A DNA stretch of 64,000 bases from Ooceraea biroi (taxonomy: Eukaryota > Arthropoda > Insecta > Hymenoptera > Formicidae). Below, in pieces: positions 35,701-49,938 of this stretch. A model generated the notes under the pieces. The model had not been told where the DNA came from, made no database searches, and worked only from the letters and a program-made list of their open reading frames with translations. Position numbers and translations under genes: made by a program. Each line of letters begins with the position of its first letter. Positions within the stretch are counted from its first letter, which is position 1. The DNA is taken from NCBI RefSeq assembly GCF_003672135.1, contig NC_039507.1, forward strand, positions 17,848,278-17,912,277. The letters run 5' to 3'.

Positions 35701-37783
35701 GGAGTGCGCGCTGCTTCCACGATAACGGTGATTGCGAACACCAGAGTCACTTAAATACGCGAGTTGTAACGAAATTCAGCAGGCAACGTCGTAATTTGTT
35801 TCATGAATTACAACGCGGTTTGCAATGTTTTTTTTATTAAGAAGAACCGGCACTTCCTTTTCTCTCGTGATCTCCCGGTGACACCGGAAATGGCTGTGCA
35901 TTTCGTGCGAGCACGCTCGCGGCGGAATAGTGTGACGTTAACTGTTAAAAGGAAGCCGGAGAGATAGGGAGAAACTCCCTATTCCCCAGCTAATTTAGCA
36001 GAAATCTGATGGCCGCGACCGATGCTCGTTGGTCGTCACGATCTGTGCATTTAGAAAACTCATCTTCCTCCTCGCCGTGTAATTTTGCAATTTCACGAGA
36101 TCCGCGCGACGTCCTGAATATCAAAGTAGTAGAATTGCGCGGTGCGCACTGAAGTATGAACCTAATAGCCACGGCCGATGTAGTTCTTCGGCAGTCGCTG
36201 CACGCATCTCCATCTATTTCTATTAACGTCGGCCACACCTTGCCCGATCTAGATTACCCTACGAGATGTCTTCCTTGTCAACATTCGTTATTGCTTTATG
36301 CGTGCGAGCTCTACTCGCGCGGAGAGCTTCCCCAGCGGACGTTACGTCGTTACGCTCCGCCGCCGTGTCGTGCACGGCCGCGGTTTTTTTTCCCGTTCGA
36401 TTAATTGTGATATAATGCCGGGAGGTGGAATCGCGATACGTTACTATCCGTAAACGCGACGATCCATTGCCGGAGCTTATTATGCCCGCAGGTGGAGATC
36501 TTTGACGCGTTCCAGACCGGGCTGCTGCTGCCTCTAACGCGCTGTTTAATTTCCTCGACCCTATTAGTAAATCATATCCGCCTGAGTAATGGCCGGGAGG
36601 ATCTCCAAGCCGAAGAGGAATTCCTTCGCGCGCGGTTATAGACTTTTCCCGGAGAGAGAATATATAATCTTTCTACGAGAAGCCCGGGATAGTTACCGTC
36701 TCGAATTACATTATGGATGAAGAAGAACCGTAGGAGGATTCACCGAATTTGTCACAAGGGATCCCGTGGATCTCGACGGCGTGGATAAGATTACCACATG
36801 ACGCTCGCGTTATGACTGACGCGTGCATTGTCTGAACGCGTGCGCGTCTCACTGATTTTTGCGATCGAGATGCCAGATGATATCAAGCTGCGGATCATGT
36901 ATCTGCATTGAAAGTGGAAGCAGCGGCGCGTCCATCAAATCGCGAAAATATTTTCAGCTTGTATAGTAAAGTGCGAGTCATTCTTAATTATTGATTGTGA
37001 TTATTCGTACACCTATATTTGCTAGCAAATTATTTAATCGCGAGGAAAAGAAAAGTCGATACTTTTATTCGAAATTGCACCCTCCACCAGTAGGACCTTT
37101 AGGTTCATCGGATTTGTTGTAGAAATTGTCGCATGTCCGACGATCAGTGTTCGACTGTGCAGCGACGAATATTTTGCCAAAGATAATTCGCAATAATTGA
37201 CCCGAAGTTCCCGCGACAGAGGCGGGGTTCGTGCAGGATTTTCCCTGTCACTGGTCCCCAACACAATTTATTCCGCACACTTGGCGAATCCGGCGTATCT
37301 TCGAATTAAGTTAAGAGGCCCTGCGTCGGCCGGCGACAAAAGGAGAGAAAGGACCAGATGCTACCCAGGCAGGAGAGGTCTGTCGCGTTCCTCCTGTTTT
37401 TATAGTCGTCGCCGGCCCACACGCCCGCGAATCCGGAAATTCTCCTGGCATCCTAAACGAATTAAACCTGCTCGCCTATCTGCAACGAAGTGTTTCCGGG
37501 CTTCCGAGGCGCGAAAGATAGGAAATTGTTGGGAAGGGAAAAGGAACGAAGGGGATGAAACTGCGAGGAGCAGTCGTGTGCGGACTGCGAGCAATGGCGA
37601 TGTGAGAGACCGCCGAGTTTCCATCGAGGATTAACAAAACTACTACGCAGGTCGAGGTCCATTGTCTCACCTCATCCTCCTCCTTCGATCCTCGCCGCGG
37701 AGTTTCTTAGCTAATTTCTTCGCGCGTGCTGCCGTCTGCCAACGGCAACGAGGCCAATTGTGATTGTGCGAGAGAGATGCGTG

Positions 37784-37812
37784 CAGAGAGGGAGAGAGAG
37801 AGAGAGAGAGAA
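37784..37812. repeat. (GA)n microsatellite
   Basis: A GA-dinucleotide run with one GGG interruption near its left end. Confidence 0.9.
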
Positions 37813-40800
37813 CAAGAATAGGGGAAGATGAGGGCTGAAAGCTGCACGAGGTTGAGACACCACCTCGCGGATAAGGTCGAAAAGGTAATCAAACTCTACC
37901 CCTACCTATTAATTACCGCCCACCGCTCATGCGACCCGAATTCCAAAACCCGTCGTTCTCGTCGTAGACGCGACCACCGCACCGTTGCCTGAAATTCGAA
38001 GCTGCAGAGTGCAAATATCGCGACAACTGCGCTCCTGCGAGAACGTTTGAGTTTCCAATCTGTGATCTTGACATTTCCTTCTTGAAATTTGGCCACTCGG
38101 GATCCGCGACCTCTGATGTTGGAACAATATTTCATATTCTGATGCGATGACGATGATTTTGGAATACATTTATGCACGTTTGTATAATTAGTTATTAATA
38201 TATCATTACACGAATAAAACATTTAACAGATGTATTACAATCTCTGGATTGTCCGGGATTACCTCCTCAAAAATTATTTACAACTCGGAGTCTCGTGGAA
38301 ACTTAATTATTAATAATTTATAATTAATAAAAATAATAATTTTTCCCCTTAAACGATTTCAATACCGTAAATCATTTGTGAAGCATTTGAAATCACCTTG
38401 TCTCTTTATCCTCTATTGTTTTACATTTCCATTATTCATGCTCCTTGTCCAGTATATCATTATTCAAATGTGTCCTGCGTTATCTGCGGAGTCTGTCTCT
38501 ATACAATTTGTTATTCCTACATTCTCGCATTCGCCTTTGCGCGCATCTTTATTGCTCCGACCGTTTAAACGCCGCTTCTCGCGTTTTGCTTCAATACAAT
38601 TTCTTCTTCAGATTTCTTTTATTCTCTCGTATTTTCTTTCTCCCTAATAGAGATTTCTCGCATGGCGGCAGCGCGACGACAGGCACGCTCGTAGCTTTTT
38701 CGTCATTTCAATTTCATATCATCGCTCGACGCAAATTCATGCGCCGCGTCGGCTGATCCCGTTTACCCCTAATATACGATCAGCATGGTTCAACGGATTC
38801 ATATATCACATTGCGGCGTCGGGAGCCGGGATCAAGTTAACCGTCCGGGTCGTTGTAACAATCGTAGAGTGCATCGCATAAGCGCCTTACGGTGTGTATG
38901 GCATTGACACACAGGGTGCAAGTAACCGCGCGCGCTATTGTTTTCGGCTTATAACCGCCCCTGCGCGCACCGAGTTCTCTCTCTTCCCCTTTCCCTGTCA
39001 CCGTCTCTCGTTCTCTCTCTTTCTCTGTCACGCGTAACCCCCGTCTTTTGGGGTTCCGATTTCAGCACAATGAGAGACATTCAACGGCCCCAGCGCCGTC
39101 TGGCCCCGTCAGAAGGAGAACGACGAAGTTGATCCTTTCAACGAAGTCGGGCCAGATAGAAGGATATCCCGCGCCTCAAAATACTTTCTGACTCGACGAG
39201 AGCAATCGCGCTGCTAAGGATTCTCTGCGCTCGGAACCTACTGGCTTGGCGCTCGTTATAACGGTCCAGTTGGTCGTTCGATTAACTGGAAAGCAATAAG
39301 GACCGCAGAGCGACAAGGAGCTGGAAAACGCCTCCAACAATAAAAGTCGTTTCGGGATCGTTAGTGAGAGACCAAAGGGAGTTCACTCTGCGGTCAACGG
39401 GGTATCGTAATTTCTTTTTAAGTAGAGCCCGCGTTGTATTTCGAGTGTAGTACACTTTTTATGACGATGACCGATCTCGAATGTTTGCCGATGTAAGCGT
39501 TTTTACGTCGCGCACATGACGTTTGCAAAAAGATGAAGTTTATAAAAACGCGCGCGGCGATCACGGTGATCAATACAGTGCTGCCCGCTGTGTCGATTTA
39601 TGTTTCGAATGTTTCTTTTCCCCCCGCAATAACTTGTAGAATATAATAGCTACATGGCAATCTAATAAAATACTAAACAAACGTGTTACAACTCAATGTA
39701 ATTATAAAAATCACTCATGTATGGTAATAATTATATCACCACACGTATCGCGATTGTTTCTAAAAGACAGAAGCATGCGATTTAAGCGACACATGATTAA
39801 TCGCTGGCTCGGAAATAAAATTCACAGCTGCGGACATGTTTCGGCGCAAATATGCAAATACTTGTACCACTAATAATCAGTTTCGCCGCTGCATCTCGGG
39901 GAAAGGAATGCCGAAATAACGGGTCATTTTCGGGACACATTTAAGCGCGCGTGTAATTGAATTTCGTGGCCGAGGATGGCGAGGCCACCGCATGGCTCTG
40001 TAATATGCTCCGGTATATACGTGCGGGCTTTTTAGACTTATTATCGAGAAAACAAGAAGGCGACGATACGGCGGTGGTGCGCGCTACAGCTGCTTGCCTA
40101 CAATCGGTGCTCCATATTTAGCGACGAGCTTCAACCTCTCGTGAACACCATCAAAGGAACGCCTTAATCATTCCCCCCAAGTTCTCGTGCGTATAAAATT
40201 ACGGTAATGACGACCAGGCTGTAATGATACGACATCAAACGTCGTAGTGTTCCTGGTGATTAGTATCATTAACTCTTTTTCAGCTACCGTTGTTAACCAA
40301 AGTTTGACTCGGCAGAGCAATGGAGAAGCTAAAATCGACTTTCCTCGCCCAAAAAAGACCGAACTACACGTGCGTTTTGACGTCGTGTGAGGAGACAGTG
40401 TAACAACAGTCTCAGTGCTTCTAACGATGTAATAAATTACTGCTACGTTGCTAAGCGTAAATTGCGTTAATAACTATGATGTAAATAGGGGTTAATGGGT
40501 CAGTTAACCACGCCGAGCGTTAATGTATATTTTATGCAAATAATTTATTAAAGCTGTAATAAATTAAATTTTTATACAGTGATTATATCATTATAATAAT
40601 TACGATAATAAAATAACTTCTGCGTATGAGCTTTGAGATAATATATTATAGATTCAGAGCATGTTTATGCAAAATTACATAAATAGACACTTAATTATCG
40701 ACAGAATTTAAAAAATCCTTTTAGACGGTGCATTTGTTCATCTTTGTAACACTGTTTCTCATTGTTCTTCGTAGTTTAGTATTTAGTATTTAAATGTAAA

Positions 40801-42329
40801 TCTGCGTTAATTTATTATTTATTATTATAGATTGTATATATTGTTATCGGGAAAGTCCTGTGAAACGGCAGTATTGTAGGTTGCGTCGATTGAAATCTCA
40901 ATGAGCTAGGTGCCATTTGCAAGTTTGCCGGACCGGTGGAAAATCGTTTCCAACGCGCTAATACGCCAAGCTACACAATAGGTAACTAATCGCTGATGGT
41001 GCTCCATGCCATTCGACCACAAATAATTCTCCGCGTTCAGCTCGTGAGCGGAAGCACGGATCGCTGTTATCCGATGTCCCAGGCTATGCCCGATTTTAAT
41101 TTCGCAAGTGAATTTTTGATTCATTATTAAGCGAAAGGATAACTGAAAAATTCATTCCTTTCATTATTATCTCGCTAAATTATTTGTAATACTCCGAATG
41201 AAACACTGTCGGATGCTTCTCGCATATCCATTAATTCACAATGCGTGCACAATGCAATTTCCGCAATTACTTCTTATTTATGGAAAATTATTCCTTCGCT
41301 GTTAAATTCCTGTACAATGTTAAATGTCATGTTTCATTTTATTCAGGACGCGTTTACACGAGTAATGGTCGCGTAAGTGATGTAGTGGTAACTAAAGACA
41401 ATGCATCTCTTCTCGACGTGAATCTTCCCTTTATCTCCGTAGTGAATTAACGCATTATATGCGGCACTTACTTGTTATTATACATTCTGTATCGCATGTT
41501 TCTCTACGTTTAATCTCTTGAATAGACATGACAAATATGCGGCGCGGCGCGGTGTTAAATATTATAACTATTCATAATAGCTCACGAGTGAGAGGATTTT
41601 TAGCGAATTAACATGCTTCTACTCGCCATCCACACATTGCTCTCAAAATATTACAATCATTCTACTACTTAGTGAATTTAGTAAGGTCCTTAACATTCCT
41701 TCCAATAACTCGCATATGCAAACAAGATCTCATTGACTGTCTGAAAATTTCGTACCGTAGTAATTCTAGACGTTTCTTCCGCAAATTCAAATGCGAGGAT
41801 ATTGCATATTGTAATGATGAATCAGATCTCAACGCTGCTCAAACTTCGTGCAAATTACTCGCCGATCGCTTCCGGCAGTGATGAATAATTTACGTCGAAT
41901 GCGAAGAAGCTGAACGTAATATCTACATTAATTTCTAATAGAGATTTGTCTTCCCAGTTAGACCAAAATTTTGAACCCACCATTGCATTATGTACTCGTG
42001 AGATACGCTAATTAAAAATTTATATTATATTACACTGATACTCGAATTTAAGAATGTTTCGTATAAAAGTACTTTAATAAATATTATATCTTTAATTTTA
42101 AAAGGCAAGTCATTGTTTGTCTCTCAAATAACATACGTTTCCAGATTTACCTATCATTTAATTCCGCAATTCTCTTTTGAATTGCAAATCGAATACACGA
42201 TATCGTCCTATATCTTCCACCCGGATTTCGCGAATTTATCGTGAGGAGATATATCTAAACTCTATTCTAAATTGCTTCAAATTTTCGTGTCTTTAGCACA
42301 TGGCATTACTGAGGCATTGTTGTGGCGCA

Positions 42330-42760
42330 TTTGCACGCGAGTGCGGGACCCGGTGACGTTACGCGTCCAGTCGGTCGCGCGTCGCACGCGCGTGCGGCGA
42401 CGTGCGTCGCATGTGGCTGCCAGGATGCGGACGTCAGGAGGTATCGCCGCGTGTGCGCGGCACCGCTCGGCAATTCCGCGGCGAATTAAGCGTATAGTGG
42501 CGTGCTACGACGACCGGCATTATGCAGATTCGTCCTGCCGTATAACGTCGGGTTTAGCGCCGCGCCGTCAGCGCGTCGCAGCCGCGGCATAAACTCCGCG
42601 GAGTTATGCGCCGTGGCAGGCGATGGTAGCGGTGTTGGCGACGACGACACCAGCACGCAGGCAGCGGACCCGTGTCACCGTCGTCCTCGTTGTCGACGTC
42701 CTCAATGCGAAACGGCCGCAAGCATCGCGCGGCACTTTGGCAATGTATCGGCGATACCTT
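42330..42760. other. CpG-dense block
   Basis: Very high density of CG dinucleotides (strings such as CGGTCGCGCGTCGCACGCGCG) between AT-rich flanks. All three plus-strand frames are open for over 100 codons because stop codons are rare in such DNA. It could be a promoter or 5' exon of an unseen gene, but no TATA box, initiator or protein motif confirms that. Confidence 0.4.
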
Positions 42761-45070
42761 CGGGGCACGGTCCTTCCTCTTCGCCGTTCCTCGGATTCCT
42801 CCGCTTTTACGAGGCGAAAGTCATTTACACCGGCGCGATTTACGGCTGCGTTTCTCGCACCTTCCTCTCTTTTCATCCCGTTATCGCCCTCTGCCTCGCG
42901 CTCGCGGCCCGCCGACCGAGTATCGATGCCGCGACGAAGGATCTTACTCTCCGAACTCGACCTTTCCTCCCGATCCTTGTTGTACCCTGTGCGATGCACC
43001 ATTCTGCTCGCGCGACTGTATCGGCCTTCAATGAGCATCGCGCGAAACGATCTCGCGAAATACCTCGAAAAATACGAAATATGAGAAGGAGGAAGGGGTG
43101 AGGCTCTTATTAAAGATCGCGAACGATAGGGTGCGATTCCAGGTGAATCGAAGTGTGATGCTGGCGATTGAAAGAGGCAACTTAGCGACCTGTTATGTGC
43201 GAAGTGGCATTTTATCGTTTTTCTAAAGCGTTCGTAAACATTTAATTTTCACAGAGATTGGTTTCCATATTTGGTTCCATTAGCGTAGTTTGGAGTATAG
43301 CAAAGAAATATTAAAAACCACAAAAAATACATGATAACAAACAATAACATATCTGTGTCTATTTCGATGATATCGATATAACTTGCGATAACATTGTTGT
43401 TGAACAATTGATTCAGCCTTAATAGTAGATATGTTGGGACTGTCAGTTTACCTAAAAAATATGTATAGTCAGTTCATTCTGTGTCAGTTTAAAAAATAAC
43501 ATCTACCTTCAACGTTTCAATCGCACATCATTCAAATGTTCTATTTTTAATGTCATGCTTTCATATGTTCTGCTTTTCCAACTAGAATTTCCGGTTAGTC
43601 TTTTCATGAGAATTGCAAAATATATCGATTGCGGAATAAACGACGAAAGTGATGTAGATTTAACATGAATACTCAGTGATCGTACTCCAAAAGGGGAAAA
43701 TCTAGTAGATTTTCAGTCTGAAAAAGGTCCTTGTAAAAAGTTAAAATATCTTTGACACGTTCATCAGTTATCTCTCGTGTGACTATATCTTGCGCAAATT
43801 TAGTTTTTGTGACGCAGCTCTACAAAAAACAGAGTACTTTATGCAGAATCTTTTTATATTAATTAATTTTAAGAAATTTTTGGAAGAACAGTGATTGCCG
43901 TAGTTATTTATTCATCTATATGCTTACGTAAGATTAGTTGATTATCAACGGATGATTATCATGGTGTGACGGTCCTTTATTTAACCCTTCCTTTAAAAAG
44001 GAATCTCTAAATCCCTTAAGAACAACTTGTTCACTTCGCTCCCTCTTTGAGTAAAAAATCGAGCTCATTATCTTCTCGCATCTCGCGAAAACCTACCATG
44101 TTAAATTGCACGCGATCACCGATAAAATAAAACTTTCATCAGGATAACGTTAAAACCGCAAACAAATTTCATCGCGGGCCTCGTCGGATCAAAACGTAAT
44201 CCGGTGCTTTTTTTAATACGGTAGAATTCGAGTTTGACATGGAACGCATCGTATGCGGGTAGGTACGTTTCGTTCTGTATCTACGGCTGACCACCACCCG
44301 CTAATCCGCTAATCGTTCGCGGATCTCAAGCCTACGCCGCGCTAAGTTCTCGTGACATTCGTTCATTCGTATAATGGCGGTATAAATTTTACTTTGGATG
44401 TGTTATATTGCGCGGACGATCGTGGGCCGGATCGGTTAAGCCGGTGGGTGGAACAAATGGGATAGCGGCGTGAAACAGCGTAGAGGAGGGACCGCACGTC
44501 ATAAGATTTCCGTCATGAAACAAACAACCTCCGTGCGCCGAGGCACGAAGCAACTTAAGCGAGTGTCTAATCATCGATCGCAACCGAATGTAAATCCTCC
44601 GCTTCGTTTGTCTTCCGAACTATACACGGCAATCTGCTCGCAGGGCTCGCCCCTTAACCCACGATCGTTAATGAAATTTGAATCTTTAATCACGTCACGC
44701 GCTTGTCTTCGGTCTTGGGCTCGCGGCCACGCCGTTTTGTTCCGCGCGAACCCTCCGGCAGAATTTCGCCGCGCAAAAGTTATATCCGTTTGCCACGCAC
44801 TTTTCCAGACGAACGAAGCATCGGAAACGTGCTAACATTGCTAGCTGTTATCGTTCGTTGAATGCGTGGCGGAATCATTGCGCTTTCCGCGTTGCACTAC
44901 AGTGCAGTTCGCGAAAATCGCCGTTTACTGTTATTGCTCTTGAAATCAAGAAACAGACGACTTTTGTCTCGAATTACTCGATGCGAATTATATCGCGACA
45001 TAATTCCCGTATCATGGCGTCGTTTCTCGGTATTGTATTGGATTGTAACATATATCCGTTATTAAAAATA

Positions 45071-46359
45071 TTGGGTTGTTCGGAAAGTAATTTCGTTTTT
45101 CACAAAGAGATGTCGTTAGTCGCGTTCCTCGATACTTAACCTTACTCTAAGCGGCAAATTCGTTTTATATTTTGACAACTGACATTTCAGACGTTATTTA
45201 GTATCTTATTGTGTTGCGATCTGTCAAGTAATTTTTTTTTGGCATCACATCAAACATGGAAAATCAAAGTGAGCATTTTCGTAATATTTTGCTCTTTTAC
45301 TACCGAAAGGGTAAAAATGCAGTGCAAGCGAGAAAAAAAATTGTGTGCCGTGTACGGAGAAGATGTATTGAGTGAACGTCAGTGTCAGAATTGGTTTTCG
45401 AAATTTCGTACTGGAAATTTCGATTTGAAAGATGCACCACGTTCAGGTCGGCCAATTAAAGCTGATGACGAGAAAATAAAGGCTCTGGTGGATGCAAACC
45501 GTCGCATAACAACACGCGAAATTGCTGAAAAGTTAAATTTATCGAATTCGACTGTTTACGATCATTTGAAACGCCTTGGATTCGTTTCAAAGCTCGATAT
45601 TTGGGTTCCACACAATTTAAAGGAAATTGACTTGATTCGACGCATTACCATCTGCGATTCATTGTTGAAACGTGAAGAAAATGAACCATTTTTGAAGCGA
45701 ATCATAACTGGAGATGAAAAATGGATTGTTTACAACAATGTTAAGCGAAAACGATCATGGTCCAGGCAAGATGAACCTGCTCAATCGACATCCAAGGCAG
45801 ATATTCATCAAAAGAAGATCATGCTTTCTGTATGGTGGGATTGGAAGGGAATTGTATTTTTCGAGCTACTACCAAGCAACCAGACGATTGATTCGAAAGT
45901 GTATTGTCGTCAGCTGGATGAATTGGATGCTGCCATCAAGCAGAAGCGACCAGAATTGGCGAATAGGAAAGGTGTCGTATTCCATCACGACAATGCCAGA
46001 CCACACACAAGTTTGGTCACTCGCCAGAAGCTTTTACAGCTTGGATGGGATGTGCTACCACACCCACCATACTCTCCTGATCTGGCACCATCCGATTACC
46101 ATTTGTTCCGGTCTCTACAAAATTCTTTGAACAACGTAAACTTCGATTCAAATGAAGGCGTCAAAAATCACTTGCTTCAATTTTTTGTCAATTAGGAGAA
46201 GGACTTCTATGAGCGTGGAATCTTAAAGTTGCCAGAAAGATGACGAAAGGTAGTGGAACAAAATGGCCAATACATCACTGAATAAAATTTATTCTAAATA
46301 TGAAAAAACCGCCTTTCATTTTTCCTTGAAAAAACGAAATAACTTTCCGAACAACCCAA
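45071..46359 (+). mobile_element. mariner-family transposon (element 2), 1289 bp
   Basis: Terminal inverted repeats of about 30 bp (45071-45100 and 46330-46359) begin TTGGGTTGTTCGGAAAGT with one mismatch. They are flanked by TA (45069-45070, 46360-46361). The termini and transposase differ clearly from element 1, so this is a different mariner lineage. The transposase is broken by a frameshift and two stops, so it is the more decayed of the two. Confidence 0.97.
45256..46285 (+). pseudogene. mariner transposase, frameshifted with two stops (element 2)
   Basis: A DD34D transposase. The expected start MENQSEHFRNILLFYYRKG lies at 45256. After about 28 codons the frame changes at a run of eight A (45333-45340) that appears to have one base too many, and continues with KLCAVYGEDVLSERQ, GRPIKADDEK and WVPHNLKE. 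The catalytic domain shows TGDEKWIV, HHDNARPH and YSPDLAPSDYHLF with 34 residues between the last two aspartates. Near the C terminus TAG (46193-46195) and TGA (46241-46243) interrupt it; in-phase residues continue to a natural-looking TAA at 46283-46285. Without these defects it would be about 342 residues, the usual length. It is not expected to be functional. Confidence 0.95.
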
Positions 46360-46361
46360 TA

Positions 46362-49300
46362 CTAAAGAAACGAATTTAGGTATGTTACACCCCCATTACG
46401 TTTCCGAATCAACCGACATAGGCGGTCAAAGCGAGAGGAAGCTGAGAGACGTGCGGAGAGTGTACCCCGCAGTCCGCGCGGGACAACTTTCCGCTATCTA
46501 TCTTCCGAACAATTAAATTAGTTTACAAACGGCGCCCGCCACTCCCACGCACGGTTTGTTTTTAGATTTTCCACCATGGACTCCTCCTTTTCCCCCGGCG
46601 AAAGTTTCTTCAATTTCGCTTAACCGCGAGCGCCGTGTTCGGGCTGATTGCCGGGGCGAAACACAAACTCCACCACGGATCCTGACACAAACGCTCCGCG
46701 GCTCCGTCGCGGCCGTAATCTCCAACGCAAACATCGTGTCGAGTTTTATCTGCGCTCGCGTAGCCCGCAATAAGGATTTAAGGTGCGAGCCGGGGACGCT
46801 CTTAAGCGAGGTCTTTCTCTTATCGCGACGCTTTTAGGTGTCCCGCGATAAGGTGGCAGCCCCACCGTTGAATTTTTCAAGCGCTTGTACGCGTTATCGA
46901 CATACACGCGGTAATCGGATCAGGACTCCTCCCCCCGTTTAATCCCCGTGCGTCTTGGGTGACGCAAGGACGCGACAATCCGGCGTCCCTCTCCCCCTCT
47001 CCCCCTCTTCCCCCTAAGAAAGAGGAAATGGAATGAACGGGAAAGGGTCGCAGGTCTTTTACAAGTTTTCGTCGGCGGCCACGCATCCGTCGCACCTTCG
47101 ATATTAATTATGGGATAATCCCTTTGATGTCGGACCCTCGGGTTACGCGACAACGCGGAGGACGCGCCGCGCTCTGTCCTTTCCGCTACCTGCACTTGAC
47201 GGAGCACAAAACGATGTTACGCGGCTTTGTACGAGTTTGGTAGCCCAAAATCGGAAGTCGCCCTTCCAGTGCATTCCGAGCGTGTTGACATTCCACAATT
47301 AAACCGAGTGTTCTTAATCTCGGTTGAAGAGTCGGGCGCGTTGCGGGACAATCCGACGACAGGGAACTTGCGCGTACAAACGTGAGCATTTTGATCGCGC
47401 TGAATAAAATTCTGTTACACTTGTCAGAACATACACAAAAACTTCTTTTGCACCCGCAGGGGACACACAATCTGAAATCAGAGAAAGAGAATTTGATGTT
47501 AAAAAATGTCGATAATTAAAACATGATGTACATACGTACGAAAGAGATACGTCGACAGCTATACGCGAGTGCTGCGGAACGGACGGCCGGAAAAATTTAC
47601 CTTCCGCCGGAATAATTTCGTTAACTAGCGCGCCAGCGATTCTCCAAATATAACTGCATGCCCGCTTCTAATTACCCGCCGGCCGGGTCAACGAGCTCAT
47701 TCTCCAATACGTTAATCAGCAGATACTGCCGCGGAAGAGTTTCGAAGTGGGAACTCGCCACGGCGAGCACAAGTAAATACGTATTCCGCCGGTACGTATA
47801 TTTCAGGCGTCTGGCGGAAATTTGCGAGTAAATATAGGAGTTCTGCGGTCTGTATGCGACACTAACGAGCCGCCAAACTTTGCAGTTTCTACTTCTCGAA
47901 ATCGCGCCGTTGATCGCGGCGCGGCAGCACGAATGGCGAGCGATCGGCCAGAGGGAGCGTTATACCGCCGCGTCCTTTTTCCGTCTGGAACTTTCCGCGG
48001 AGAACGAGTCACGGGGATGCCGGCCGGCAATTCGCTCACGTTCCGGCGAACGGAAACGACCTGGGGGTCTCCGCGAGAGTTGCTGATCGCGTTTCGACGA
48101 AACCGCGAGCGACTTATCGCGGCAATTAGGGATCAATTAGCGGTGCACCTGCACCGACTTACCAATCGCCGTCTAATTGTCGGTTACGTTGGTCCGCGGT
48201 GGAATTGTTCGGTCGCCACGCGGCATCGGTGCCGTAAGCCGGAAGCCACGTCGGCCGGCTACGTGAGGTCTGTGAATAAGCGTGACTTCGCTCGTTACTC
48301 GCTCACGTGTCGCGCGAGCGCGGCGAGAGACGTGTCGCGCTAATCTAGACGCGAATAAATAACGTCATTCGCCGTCACGACACCGAGGAGCTCGTGCACG
48401 ATGCAAAGGCGATCGTGAGACTCGCGCTGCCGAAGGTGCCCGCGCGATAAAGGAGTACGGTGGCGAGTTTTTCCCCGTTTAATCGGAACTCTCGGAACGA
48501 CTTAATGCCCCGCGCCGCGCACGTGAACGCGCGCTGTGGCCTCATATCGAGGGCCGGCACTTTTGCACTCTCGCCATGATGCAACGATGGAAAACGAAAC
48601 GGGAAACCGGTAACCCGGCAAACGAACGGGCCAATCGACGAAAAATCGACGGTTAAGCGCAGAGCGAAGTAACCGGAAAAGCCCAATGGCCAATCAACCG
48701 AGCGAAGTCGGCGAAGTGGCGCGTCGCGGTTTTCATTGCAGCCCGATTCTCCGGTTCCCGTCGACAACGCGGTTCTTTCTCATCCGCGGTAAGCGAGAGC
48801 CCGCATCCGGAGACTCGTCTGCGCCGCGGAATTATTTAATTTTCAGCCGACTCCTCGTCTCCGCTCCGCTCCACGCCGCGTCGCGCGGCGCCGGAACTTT
48901 TCACCGAGATCGTTAGCGCGACTCGTAGAGACGGGACTCTCGCTCTCTCTCTCTCTCTTTCTTCCTCTGCTTTTCTCTGTTTCTCTCTCTCTCCCGTCGG
49001 ATTTCAGGAAACTGAATAAAACTCGCGTCGTTTCGCGTTGCCGAGGGGCGAACCCGGGCGCTGCAGCGCGCTCGGACGGAACGTAGAACGATGCGACGAC
49101 GGGGAAAGGGGAGAACACCTTTATAACACGTCCCCGGATAGGAAAAATGTGCTCCTAGGGGATTGCCGAGATGCTCTCTCGGGAGAGAGGGATAGAGAAA
49201 CAGAGAGAGAGGAAGAAAGAGAGAAGAGCGCGAGTCACCGCACCACGACGCCTTGATAATTGGACGCCTCGTTACTTTACTCTCTCTCTCTTTCCCGCTT

Positions 49301-49938
49301 TAACTCCACGAGGTCGACCTGCCGTGTGTAGGAGAGGTCTCGAAGCGTATCGTGCTTTGCTTTCGCTCTTTTAAGCTATGTAGCCAGCACCACTTTCCGC
49401 TACACCTTCTCGCCCTGCCAACCTTCGACCGGCCACTCGAGCCACACCGCAGACGAGGAAGGTACTTCGTTAACGAAGGAAAAAGCCGGGATTCTCCTCG
49501 ATTCTTGTTAACGCTTGATGCAGGTGCGCAGCCCGCGAAATTGCATCGTAGTTATTTATCGCGCCTTTCGTTAAGGCGCTGCGCGACCGGCAGCTTCTCC
49601 ATGCGCGCCCTGTCTTCGCGAGTTTGCTAAATTATTCGTAGATAAGAAAGATAAGATAATGGAACGGTGTCTGCCCAGCGCTCGTATCTCTCGCAGATCT
49701 CGGGGCGACTTCAGACTCTTTTCTTCCCGGGTTCCTTCGTGCGTCTTAACAAAAATTTCTCGTCGAACATTCAGTGAGTCGTCGCGCGTAATGCGCTCGA
49801 TCGTTCGCGATCCTTCGGTTCTTATTTCCCCGCGAGTCGGATACGTGAACGATAAGCGACGAGAACGTAGTAAGAGAGAAACACCATAGGGCTTGGTACA
49901 GCACTCATCGCGAAAACGTGCGACGTGTCGCACGGTAA
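46362..49938. other. Noncoding stretch, CpG-rich, no gene recognised
   Basis: GC-rich throughout with many overlapping Arg/Ser-rich frames on both strands (for example 47822-48343) and no domain. A C/T-rich run lies at about 46985-47015 and CT repeats at 48943-48957 and about 49275-49290. It ends with the target duplication AAACATTT (49939-49946). Confidence 0.45.
48943..48957. repeat. (CT)n microsatellite
   Basis: A run of CT dinucleotides in a pyrimidine-rich neighbourhood that continues to about 48993. Confidence 0.85.

Larger units (their letters stand above)
32712..45068. other. Long noncoding stretch, no gene recognised
   Basis: About 12.4 kb. AT-rich parts at 32712-33000, 33480-33730, 38220-38360, 40430-40860, 41900-42270 and 43200-43950 alternate with GC-rich parts. 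Nothing resembles a known protein, tRNA or transposase. A GA repeat lies at 37784-37812 and a CpG-dense block at 42330-42760. A frame at 42502-43101 (199 codons) is open together with two other frames on the same strand and one on the other, which argues against coding. Confidence 0.45.

Noticed and set aside
42502..43101. 199-codon frame
   Set aside because: Several frames are open together in CpG-dense DNA; the translation is Arg/Ser/Pro-rich without motifs.
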